Below are positions 6,721 to 13,590 of a stretch of DNA of 16,137 nt, piece by piece. The stretch is from an uncultured Succinatimonas sp. (lineage in GTDB: Bacteria > Pseudomonadota > Gammaproteobacteria > Enterobacterales > Succinivibrionaceae). Below the pieces are notes generated by a model. That model worked only from the letters and a program-made list of their open reading frames with translations. It made no database searches and was not told where the DNA came from. Position 1 is the first letter of the stretch; each line of letters begins with the position of its first letter. Location: contig NZ_CAJKVK010000044.1 of assembly GCF_905203285.1 (NCBI RefSeq), forward strand, positions 1 to 16,137, read 5' to 3'. The position numbers were made by a program, and so were the translations under genes.

Positions 6721-8688
6721 ACTCCTGATTACATATCGCAAAAATCTCAGGTATTACCATATCAGGCAGATAATTTGCCTAAACATCCAACTGCAAATCA
6801 CAAGTTAAATATTGATAATGTTACGGCTTCACTGAAACTGCTTGCTGAAAATTCTAATTTTAAATCGCAAGAGACAATTAAGTCATCAACTGCAGCTAAA
6901 ACGCAGACTGAGACTGAAATATTATCGTCAAAGAGCGAAAAAAGCAGTGAGGAATTATCTGTTAAAGAAGAGGTGGGAAAAAGCATTGTTACATCTTCTT
7001 TTGATAATGAAGCGCAAGATTTCTTATCAGTAGCTAAAAATATAGATAATTATTTGACTGATATAACTTCAGCCTTGCAAATAATGCAAGATCATGAAGT
7101 TAATGTAAAAGAAGATGGCATTTCAGGTCAGCTTGCTAAAATTACATCGTTGGGAATTGAGTTAGGGCGTTCAGTTAAATCACAAGATTCAGGATCTCCT
7201 TATTCAAGAAATATGATTGAGGATAAGGAAGTCTATTTAAATGATCCTTTTTCAGGAGGAGATATTGCAGCGCTTTCTCTTGTTGTTCCGCAAGAGGAAC
7301 CGATTGATTTGGATAACAGTCAGGAGATAGAAGATAAAGATGATGAAAATGATTCATTGTCTCTTTTAAGTTTGTCGCAAGATTCTGTAAATAAAGCCGA
7401 AAGTGAAATTCAGAATATAGTAAGCTCTAAAGAAAAATTAGATGAAAAACAAACAGATAAAAACGATGATGGTTTTTTAATTGATGAAGAACTCAAGTCT
7501 TTACCGGATGATGGTTTGCAAGAAAATAAACTTAAAAGCGAGCTTATCGCAAAAGCACAAGAAATCGCGCCTGCAGGAGAGGCTTTAGATATCCTGAATG
7601 ACAGCAGAATAAAGCAGAAAGATAATGAAAAAGCTTTTACTGTTAAAAGTGTCGATTCTGTATATAAATTAAAAACAATAGAAAGCGATCCTTTTGATGA
7701 TGAAATAGCTTTAAACTGTAAAGATAGTATTTTTTCCGATTCGGATTTTGGCTATAAATTAATTCTTCCTAAAGAGAACAAAGAGATTAATGCAAATTTG
7801 CGAAAAGAAACTTCTCAGGAAGAAATTTTGAATTTTGCTTTATCGCAAATTCAAAAAGTGTCTAATAATAAAAATGCTTTGCGTCTTAAAGAACAGATAA
7901 CTAATCATCCAGAAAAAGATAAAACCGTTGCTGATTTGCCTTTGCTCGAAAAAGAAAATTTATCTGATGATACTGCAGCGCAATTTCCTGTAAATTTGTC
8001 AGATGCTATTGAAAATCAACAAGTTGATTCTGAAATTGCAGTTGATGACAGTGAAATAGATTATACTGACATGCCGCTTGATAATTCGCAGGATATGCTG
8101 TTTTATGCAGATGTGAATGATGAAGTTGTTAATGAAATCCAAGACGGCAATCCTGCGTACGCATCCAAGCAGCAGATTCAGAATGCTTATCAGCAAAGCT
8201 CTCAGAACTTATTATCCTTTAAAGGAAAACGTTTGCTCGAACCTAATGATTTTTTAGATGAGGTGGCAAAAACTGATCCTTGGTATCAAACGATATTAAA
8301 AGCCGGTTATACGTCAGGTCCTGATTTTGCAGCTTTGCTTTACACTATAAGAAAACAAAATGATACTGATCCGAATAAGTGGATTTTATATATAAGTGAT
8401 GATTTTAAATTGTTGGCAACCGATCCTACATGGAAACATAATTTAACAACGAAGTTTTCAATAGCTAATTCAAAACCGGTTAGTATTGATATTGAGTTAG
8501 TACCTCAAGCCCCTGAAGGATGTCCATATTTACAGGCTTGCGCTTTGTTTATCAATCAATTAAATGAAACCAGAAATATTTTATTGTCTAATCGCAAGCT
8601 TACAGATCTTTTAAGTGAGCTCGGTGAAGATTTATACAAGATGCGTATAGATTTATATACCGATATTAATCCGCAGCAAGCAAAATAA
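6685..8688 (+). CDS. dnaX: tau-specific C-terminal part of dnaX (linker + domain V), -1 frame
   Basis: This frame joins the 372-codon dnaX ORF at the A10 run; the joined tau would be about 1034 residues (E. coli tau: 643). The first residues after the slip read EWIGEDRPITPDY. Next comes roughly 500 residues of acidic Ser/Asp/Glu/Lys/Asn-rich, probably disordered linker, several times longer than E. coli domain IV. The last 137 residues resemble E. coli tau domain V, which binds the polymerase alpha subunit: DPWYQ (tau residue about 898; E. coli DPWAAQ), then ALLYTIRKQ...NKWILYISDDFKLLATDP, then PVSIDIELVPQ. There is no ATG near the beginning: the first usable codon is TTG at 6775, without a ribosome site, and the first ATG is far inside. 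An independent gene is therefore unlikely. Confidence 0.85.
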   Translation, partial: KKKEWIGEDRPITPDYISQKSQVLPYQADNLPKHPTANHKLNIDNVTASLKLLAENSNFKSQETIKSSTAAKTQTETEILSSKSEKSSEELSVKEEVGKSIVTSSFDNEAQDFLSVAKNIDNYLTDITSALQIMQDHEVNVKEDGISGQLAKITSLGIELGRSVKSQDSGSPYSRNMIEDKEVYLNDPFSGGDIAALSLVVPQEEPIDLDNSQEIEDKDDENDSLSLLSLSQDSVNKAESEIQNIVSSKEKLDEKQTDKNDDGFLIDEELKSLPDDGLQENKLKSELIAKAQEIAPAGEALDILNDSRIKQKDNEKAFTVKSVDSVYKLKTIESDPFDDEIALNCKDSIFSDSDFGYKLILPKENKEINANLRKETSQEEILNFALSQIQKVSNNKNALRLKEQITNHPEKDKTVADLPLLEKENLSDDTAAQFPVNLSDAIENQQVDSEIAVDDSEIDYTDMPLDNSQDMLFYADVNDEVVNEIQDGNPAYASKQQIQNAYQQSSQNLLSFKGKRLLEPNDFLDEVAKTDPWYQTILKAGYTSGPDFAALLYTIRKQNDTDPNKWILYISDDFKLLATDPTWKHNLTTKFSIANSKPVSIDIELVPQAPEGCPYLQACALFINQLNETRNILLSNRKLTDLLSELGEDLYKMRIDLYTDINPQQAK

Positions 8689-8715
8689 AAGGCCGCTTTA
8701 AATTTTTGCGGCCTT
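8681..8715. terminator. Terminator between dnaX and the potF-like gene
   Basis: An 8-bp stem AAGGCCGC (8689-8696) / GCGGCCTT (8708-8715) with an 11-nt loop begins directly after the tau stop codon. On the minus strand it leads into TTATTTTG, 18 nt past the potF-like stop, a fair terminator. On the plus strand the downstream sequence is only loosely T-rich, so dnaX termination would be weaker. Confidence 0.72.
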
Positions 8716-8733
8716 GGTTGATAAATTTAATTT

Positions 8734-9849
8734 TTAGTACCAACCTGATTCATCTTCAGCTGAAGAATTTAATTTCATCGAATTCCAAATTCGATTGGTA
8801 ATTCTTGATACTTTTGATGTCGGAGTTTGCGGAAAATACGCTTTTGAATACATTTCATCGGTTAAATTGACGTTAAGATTATTTTTTAAATCGTCAGACA
8901 ATAAATTAATTGCGCCTTTAACCGGCAAAATGTATTTGATTTCATTAGAAACGCTGCTTGCAACGTCATCTTTCATTAAATAATTAAACCACTTATAAGC
9001 GTTATCTTTGTTTTTAGCGCCGCGCGGTATTGTCCAGCAGTCGAACCACAAAAGACTGCCTTCTTTAGGGAAAGTATATTCTATAGTGTAATTCTGATTG
9101 GCTAGTGCAGCGCGGTTTGCCGCTTGCAGAATATCTCCTGAATATCCTATAGCGGCACAGATTTCTCCTGAAGCTAAATCATTAATATAGCGAGAAGAAT
9201 GGAAATATGCCACGTTGGAGGCAAAGGCAGTTAATAATGCTTTGGCTTCTTTATAGTCAGCAGATTTTTCCGATGTGGGGTCTTTTCCTAAATAATGCAT
9301 TACAGCAGATACTATCTCTATGGGAGAATCTAAAACGGCGATGCCGCATTTCTTTAATTTATCCGAATTCTCTTTTTTGAACAGAAAATCCCAAGAGTCT
9401 ACTTTATAGTCGGGACCGAAAATTTCTGCAATTTTTTCTTTGTTATAGCCTATACCTAAGGATATTTCAGTATATGGATATGCGTAGTCGTTATTCGGAT
9501 CCATTGTTGCAAGCAGCTTCATGCGCTTTTCATCCAAATGCGACCAATTTGGTATTTTGGTTTTATCGATTTTTTCAATTGCACCGGCTTTTGCTAAACG
9601 CGGTACATAATAGCTTGTCATCATACAAGCATCAAAGCCTGAACTGCCGGATAAAAGACGTGCTTCTACTAGCTCGTTTGAATCAAATAAAACGTAGTTG
9701 GCATCTAATTTTGTTTCTTTTATAAAGTTATCAACCGTATCTTCGGCAATATAATCACTCCAGTTCCATATATTCAAATCCGCCGCAAAAACGCAAGAAG
9801 CTGAAGCTGTTAAAAGAGCAGCTGATAAGCAGTATTTTACGTTTTTCAT
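8734..9849 (-). CDS. potF: Putrescine/polyamine ABC transporter substrate-binding protein (PotF-like)
   Basis: Periplasmic binding protein of 371 residues expected to capture putrescine or a related polyamine. It matches E. coli PotF (370) over its whole length: signal peptide ending VFA (cleavage near 22); L.IWNWSDYIAEDTVDNF.KET at the start; FDSNE, VDSWD, YLGKDP, YFHSS.YINDLA.GEIC.AIG; a PKEG block; and AKNKD.AYKW.NYL. The ligand-contact motif NWSDY is kept and GD..QA is kept. A Trp of PotF in IGWAGD is Tyr here, so affinity or preference may differ. The frame continues to a TTG at 9870, but a GAGGT ribosome site lies inside that extension, 7 nt before the ATG at 9849. No permease or ATPase genes are adjacent, so it must work with components encoded elsewhere. 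Confidence 0.88.
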   Translation of the reverse strand: MKNVKYCLSAALLTASASCVFAADLNIWNWSDYIAEDTVDNFIKETKLDANYVLFDSNELVEARLLSGSSGFDACMMTSYYVPRLAKAGAIEKIDKTKIPNWSHLDEKRMKLLATMDPNNDYAYPYTEISLGIGYNKEKIAEIFGPDYKVDSWDFLFKKENSDKLKKCGIAVLDSPIEIVSAVMHYLGKDPTSEKSADYKEAKALLTAFASNVAYFHSSRYINDLASGEICAAIGYSGDILQAANRAALANQNYTIEYTFPKEGSLLWFDCWTIPRGAKNKDNAYKWFNYLMKDDVASSVSNEIKYILPVKGAINLLSDDLKNNLNVNLTDEMYSKAYFPQTPTSKVSRITNRIWNSMKLNSSAEDESGWY

Positions 9850-10024
9850 TAGTTGACCTCGTTTAAGCAAAATTTTTGAATTCAGGATTTTGCATGCCTT
9901 TGTAAATAGTTATATAAGATAAGTTGTATAAGGCAAATACTTTGACGATAGAAGAAAACAGCAAAGTAAAAAGTATCGTCATTAAAAAATCTGCACTATA
10001 TGTTTACCGTTTACTTTCAGGCAA

Positions 10025-10047
10025 AAAATTATGCATCATTATGATGC
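10025..10047 (-). promoter_or_regulatory. Hairpin/palindrome GCATCATTATGATGC upstream of potF-like gene
   Basis: A perfect 15-nt palindrome (7-bp arms around one T) occupies 10033-10047. Read on the minus strand it is followed by ATAATTTTTTG, so it resembles a small terminator or attenuator about 180 nt upstream of the potF-like start. It could equally be an operator for a dimeric regulator. No function is demonstrated. Confidence 0.35.
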
Positions 10048-10136
10048 GAGGGTCATTGTAACAAATTATTTAATTAACGTCCCAAAGAATGAAATCTCAA
10101 TTACTTTACAACAAGACAGCAATTAAGGATGTTTTA

Positions 10137-10193
10137 ATGATAAAGCCGTTTTTTATGAAAAATTACATATCATTAAGGCAAGGTGGTGATTAG
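10137..10193 (+). CDS. Possible 18-codon small ORF or leader peptide
   Basis: The ATG at 10137 is preceded at a 7-nt spacing by AAGGA (10125-10129), one of the better ribosome sites in the window. The ORF encodes MIKPFFMKNYISLRQGGD and stops at TAG 10191-10193. It lies 140 nt before the parA-like gene and upstream of that gene's candidate promoter. There is no run of one amino acid that would suggest classical attenuation. It may be chance, so confidence is low. Confidence 0.22.
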   Translation: MIKPFFMKNYISLRQGGD

Positions 10194-10270
10194 AAACAGA
10201 GTTTGAATTTTAAAAATTAATCTCTTCTTACAGAATTTTTACTTAATTTAGTAATAAAGCAATGAATAAG

Positions 10271-10299
10271 TGGATTGGAAGCCTTAGGGCAGGTATGAT
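10271..10299 (+). promoter_or_regulatory. Candidate sigma70 promoter of the parA-like gene
   Basis: The -10 TATGAT (10294-10299; 5/6) lies 17 nt after a weak -35 TGGATT (10271-10276; 3/6). The predicted start of transcription is about 27 nt before the ATG. Confidence 0.4.
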
Positions 10300-10332
10300 A
10301 AAAGTCAGTTTTGTTAAAACAAGAATGTTGAA

Positions 10333-11115
10333 ATGACAGCTTTGATTACATCTTTCGTTAATCCTAAAGGCGGCAGCGGAAAAACAGTTGCTGCTGTTAA
10401 TCTTGCAGCAGGCATTGCTGATCTTTCATATAAAGTTTTATTGATAGATTTAGATGCGCATGCCAGTGCCTCGTTAGCTTTAGGACTTAAAAAAGATCCG
10501 TTACCAAGTCTTGCCGGTGCTCTTATTGCGGATGATGAGCTTTATGATTTTATTGAGCAATCAGCTAATACTAATTTAGATGTTATAAAAGGTTCTGATG
10601 ATTTAGTTGCAGTTCAAGTGGCACTTTATAATCAAAAAGAAGGTCTTTTGACTTTAAAAAGAAAAATAGATGACCTTAAAAAAATTTATGATTATATTTT
10701 TATAGATTGTCCTTCAAGTTTTGATGTTTTAACGCTAAATGCTTTATGCGCAAGTCACGCATTTATCGTTCCGCTTCCTTGTGAGTATTACTCTACTTCT
10801 GCTTTAAGTACAGTTGTTGAGTATGTAAATTCTTTGGAAGAAAAAGGTGTTTGCCATGCATCTCTTGCTGGAATTTTACGTTTTTACGGCAGTAATGGGG
10901 TATCTGTATTAAATGAGATTCAAAATGAAGTTGTAAAAATATTTAGAAAAAATGTTTTTAAAACTATTATTCCTGAAGATAAGTGTCTTGATGAAAGTAT
11001 TATTTTAGGTCAGCCTCTTGTAACGAATATGCCTGAAAGCTCGGCAGCAAAGGCATTTAAAAAGCTTTGCGCAGAATTCATTTATAAAAGTCCCTTTTGG
11101 CTTCGTTTTGATTAA
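10333..11115 (+). CDS. ParA/Soj-family ATPase, no ParB partner nearby
   Basis: P-loop ATPase of 260 residues in the ParA/MinD group, which move or position DNA or protein cargo. The deviant Walker A is PKGGSGKT (11-18) with both signature lysines K12 and K17; canonical Soj has QKGGVGKTT. Walker A' is LLIDLDAHASAS (Soj: DPQGNA) and Walker B is IFIDCPSSFDVLTLNAL. A Soj-like CEYY is kept. Two regions that carry the DNA-binding arginines in Bacillus Soj are changed: the LDART block reads LRFYGSNG, and IPRNVRLSEAP reads IPEDKCLDESI. Non-specific DNA binding may therefore be lost or rearranged. No parB, parS or MinE-like gene adjoins; enolase follows after 84 nt without a clear terminator. Family membership is firm, but the cargo is unknown. 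Confidence 0.9.
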   Translation: MTALITSFVNPKGGSGKTVAAVNLAAGIADLSYKVLLIDLDAHASASLALGLKKDPLPSLAGALIADDELYDFIEQSANTNLDVIKGSDDLVAVQVALYNQKEGLLTLKRKIDDLKKIYDYIFIDCPSSFDVLTLNALCASHAFIVPLPCEYYSTSALSTVVEYVNSLEEKGVCHASLAGILRFYGSNGVSVLNEIQNEVVKIFRKNVFKTIIPEDKCLDESIILGQPLVTNMPESSAAKAFKKLCAEFIYKSPFWLRFD

Positions 11116-11149
11116 TAATCGCAAGTAACAGTCTTTAAAGTTTCTTTTA

Positions 11150-11183
11150 GTTAGGTTAAACTAACAAAAGTTAGTTATAACTT
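11150..11183 (+). promoter_or_regulatory. Overlapping inverted repeats in the enolase leader
   Basis: GTTAG (11150-11154), CTAAC (11161-11165) and GTTAG (11170-11174) alternate, followed by TAACTT (11178-11183). Three mutually exclusive hairpins are possible: 11150-54/11161-65; 11159-65/11170-76 (7 bp, AAAA loop); and 11168-73/11178-83 (6 bp, 4-nt loop). They end 5 nt before the ribosome site. This could be a cis-regulatory RNA switch or a set of operator half-sites. No U tract follows, so this is not a terminator. Confidence 0.35.
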
Positions 11184-11199
11184 ACAAAGAGGATTGAAA

Positions 11200-12486
11200 A
11201 TGAGTGTCATAACAGATATCAAAGCTCGTGAAATTATTGATAGCCGCGGAAATCCGACAGTTGAATGCGATGTGTTCCTTAAATCAGGAGCCTTTGGAAG
11301 AGCGTCAGTTCCGTCAGGAGCTTCTACCGGAATACGAGAGGCTATAGAACTGCGTGATGGTGATCATAAGCGTTTTGAAGGTAAAGGTGTTTTAAAAGCT
11401 GTTAATAATGTAAATACTAAAATTAAAGAAGCGCTTATCGGTCTTGAAGCACGTAATCAGGTTTTTATTGATAAGACAATGATTGACTTGGATGGAACGA
11501 AGATAAAATCAGCCCTTGGCGCAAACGCTATTTTATCCGTATCTTTAGCAGTTGCTAAAGCTGCAGCCAAAGAGTCGAGCTTACCTTTGTACCGCTATTT
11601 TGGCGGAAGTTTCAAAATGAGTATGCCGGTGCCGATGATGAATATCATAAATGGCGGAGCTCACGCTAATAACAATCTTGATTTACAAGAATTTATGATT
11701 ATTCCTGTCGGCGCTCCTTCTTTAAAAGAGGCTGTTCGTTATGGTTCTGAAACTTTTCATGCTTTACGAAAAATTATAAATTCAAAAGGGATGACAACCG
11801 CAGTAGGTGATGAAGGCGGTTTTGCTCCATCAATTAATTCCCATGAAGAAGCGATTGAGCTTATTCTTGAAGCCATAACTAAAGCAGGTTATGTTCCCGG
11901 CAAAGATATATATTTAGGTCTTGATTGTGCATCATCAGAATTTTATGAAAATGGTAAATATGCTCTGAAAAAACAAGGAAAGATCTATGAAATTGATGCA
12001 TGGATTGATATTTTAGAGGCATGGGTTGATAAATATCCGTTAATTTCTATTGAGGATGGAGCGGCAGAAGGTGATTGGTCCGGCTGGAAAAAACTTACTG
12101 ACAGACTCGGTAAAAAATGTCAGTTGGTAGGTGATGATTTGTTTGTAACCAATCCGGAGATATTGCGTGAAGGAATAGAGAAAAATGTCGCTAACTCTAT
12201 TTTGATTAAGATAAATCAAATCGGAACTTTAACTGAAACTTTTGAAGCGATTGAAATTGCTAAGCGCGCAGGTTATACCGCAATTGTTTCGCATCGCTCC
12301 GGTGAAACCGAAGACAGCACTATTGCCGATATAGCAGTAGGTACAAATGCCGGACAAATTAAGACCGGTTCTTTGTCTCGGTCCGATCGGTTGGCAAAAT
12401 ATAACGAACTAATAAGAATTGAAGAAGAACTAGGATCTTCAGTATGTTATGGCGGAAAAGATTCCTTTTATTCTATAAGCTTATAG
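11200..12486 (+). CDS. eno: Enolase (phosphopyruvate hydratase)
   Basis: Glycolytic enzyme converting 2-phosphoglycerate to phosphoenolpyruvate; in many bacteria it is also a component of the RNA degradosome. The 428 residues align with E. coli enolase (432). Active-site residues are all visible: H155 in GGAHANN, E164 in LQEFM, E205 in GDEGGF, Mg2+ ligands D242, E285 and D312, catalytic K337 in LIKINQIGTLTE, H365-R366-S367 in SHRSGETEDSTIAD, and K388 in GQIKTG. One change from the usual consensus is SIEDGAAEGDW where E. coli has SIEDGLDESDW, next to the metal ligand E285. The frame is open to a TTG at 11194, but GAGGA at 11189-11193 is correctly spaced for the ATG at 11200. An overlapping hairpin array lies in the leader. 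Confidence 0.97.
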   Translation: MSVITDIKAREIIDSRGNPTVECDVFLKSGAFGRASVPSGASTGIREAIELRDGDHKRFEGKGVLKAVNNVNTKIKEALIGLEARNQVFIDKTMIDLDGTKIKSALGANAILSVSLAVAKAAAKESSLPLYRYFGGSFKMSMPVPMMNIINGGAHANNNLDLQEFMIIPVGAPSLKEAVRYGSETFHALRKIINSKGMTTAVGDEGGFAPSINSHEEAIELILEAITKAGYVPGKDIYLGLDCASSEFYENGKYALKKQGKIYEIDAWIDILEAWVDKYPLISIEDGAAEGDWSGWKKLTDRLGKKCQLVGDDLFVTNPEILREGIEKNVANSILIKINQIGTLTETFEAIEIAKRAGYTAIVSHRSGETEDSTIADIAVGTNAGQIKTGSLSRSDRLAKYNELIRIEEELGSSVCYGGKDSFYSISL

Positions 12487-12512
12487 TTTTGATTTAAAAA
12501 TTTTTGCCATAT

Positions 12513-12548
12513 AAAAACCCCGTTCAATTACACAAAGTGAACGGGGTT
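12513..12548 (-). terminator. Strong terminator of the M48 peptidase gene (possibly bidirectional)
   Basis: An 11-bp stem AACCCCGTTCA (12516-12526) / TGAACGGGGTT (12538-12548) encloses an 11-nt loop. On the minus strand the stem's A-T end merges into TTTTTATAT, giving a textbook terminator 37 nt past the M48 stop. On the plus strand, 29 nt after the enolase stop, there is no U run, but the stable stem may still help end eno transcripts. Confidence 0.85.
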
Positions 12549-12569
12549 CATAATTAAAAAGGGTTTTTC

Positions 12570-12595
12570 TTGATAAGTTAGTTATCAAATTTTTT
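12570..12595 (+). terminator. Terminator of eno overlapping the M48 gene end
   Basis: The stem TTGATAA (12570-12576) / TTATCAA (12582-12588) with a 5-nt loop is followed by ATTTTTTG on the plus strand. The A-T-rich stem is weak but has a proper U tract. It overlaps the stop codon of the convergent M48 gene. Confidence 0.55.
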
Positions 12596-13385
12596 GACTG
12601 CTTTTTCTCTTCATTAATTTTAATTGGTTGGCAAGCTGCTGCAGATTAGCAATGCGGTGAGCGTGCGACGGATGGGTACTTAAAAATTCAGGCGGCTGCT
12701 TGCCTCCCATTTTACTCATTTTTTGCCATACGCTTACTGCCGCATCCGGATTAAATCCAGCACGGTAGGCAAGCTCTAAACCGATTGTATCTGCTTCTGT
12801 TTCCTGCTGGCGGTTAAAAGGTAAGGAAAATCCCAGGTTAGCTATAGTGTTGCCAAGAGCTAAGGTTCCGCGATCTGCTCCCATTATGGCAGCTATAGCT
12901 ATCAGACCGCCTTTTATCATTTCACGGCTTTGCTGTTCTCGGCTGTGTTCACGCAGGGCATGAACTATTTCGTGTCCGACAACAATGGCTATCTCATCAT
13001 CGGTTAGCTTTAATTTGTTAATGATTCCTGAGTAAACGACAATCTTACCTCCCGGCATACACCATGCATTTACTGTATCGCTGGTAATTACGTTAACCTC
13101 CCAATTCCACTGCTTTGCATCAGGACGAAAAACCGGAGTTGTTGCAATGAGGCGATTGGCTATGCGTTTTACTCTTGCCGTTGTTTTTTTATTGGTATTT
13201 AAAAGTTTTTTAGCTTTTGCTTGTTTTATAACTTGCGAATAAGCCTGATCGGCTTGGGCGTTTATTTGAGCTGCAGGAGTCAGCATCAGCTGAGAGCGGT
13301 TGTAATTGGTAAAACCGGACATGGTTGTGTAAGTACAACCGCTAAGCGTTGCTATAAAAAATAAAACAGTAAGAAGTTTTTTCAT
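12585..13385 (-). CDS. M48-family zinc metalloprotease, envelope lipoprotein
   Basis: Envelope protease of 266 residues in peptidase family M48, related to LoiP (YggG) and BepA-type periplasmic quality-control enzymes. A lipoprotein signal peptide ends LSGC with the lipid-modified Cys at position 17; the next residues are TYT, not Asp, so an outer-membrane location is favoured by the +2 rule. The zinc site is HEIVH (138-142), and the third ligand is Glu in ETEAD (195-199). MPGGKIVVYSGI (110-121) and STHPSHAHRI near the C-terminus are typical family motifs. It has no TPR domain, so it is LoiP-like rather than BepA-like in size. It stands alone on the minus strand, convergent with eno and divergent from umuC. 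Targets are not predictable from sequence. Confidence 0.9.
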   Translation of the reverse strand: MKKLLTVLFFIATLSGCTYTTMSGFTNYNRSQLMLTPAAQINAQADQAYSQVIKQAKAKKLLNTNKKTTARVKRIANRLIATTPVFRPDAKQWNWEVNVITSDTVNAWCMPGGKIVVYSGIINKLKLTDDEIAIVVGHEIVHALREHSREQQSREMIKGGLIAIAAIMGADRGTLALGNTIANLGFSLPFNRQQETEADTIGLELAYRAGFNPDAAVSVWQKMSKMGGKQPPEFLSTHPSHAHRIANLQQLANQLKLMKRKSSQKI

Positions 13386-13590
13386 GGAAAAATCGGTCCT
13401 ATTAATTGCTGCATCAATGATATTTGTAAAATTAACTTCTTGTTTTTATTGTATAAGTTTTTATATGACCGCAATATTTTATCATGATTTACTGTTAAAT
13501 CATTTTAAAAAAACTTAAAAATAGTTATGTATTCTTTGTAGACTGATTATTATATTGATAGTTGATGTTATGTTCTTTTTGGTTTTGATT

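Larger units (their letters stand above)
9850..10332. other. Long intergenic region between divergent potF-like and parA-like genes
   Basis: This 483-nt AT-rich region should carry promoters for both flanking genes. It holds overlapping inverted repeats: TACTTTG (9938-9944) / CAAAGTA (9962-9968), and TGACGATA (9943-9950) / TATCGTCA (9974-9981). These share bases and cannot both form. It also holds a compact palindrome at 10033-10047 and an 18-codon ORF with a good ribosome site at 10137. A candidate promoter for the parA-like gene lies at 10271-10299. No tRNA or recognised RNA family was seen. Confidence 0.5.

Noticed and set aside
6775..8688. Treating the C-terminal dnaX frame as a separate gene starting at TTG 6775
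   Set aside because: No ribosome site, no early ATG, coding-like sequence continues upstream to the A10 run, and the end is tau domain V; joining to dnaX explains it better.
9850..9870. TTG start for the potF-like gene at 9870
   Set aside because: The GAGGT ribosome site lies inside this extension and serves the ATG at 9849.
11194..11199. TTG start for enolase at 11194
   Set aside because: Directly abuts the GAGGA ribosome site, which is properly spaced only for the ATG at 11200.
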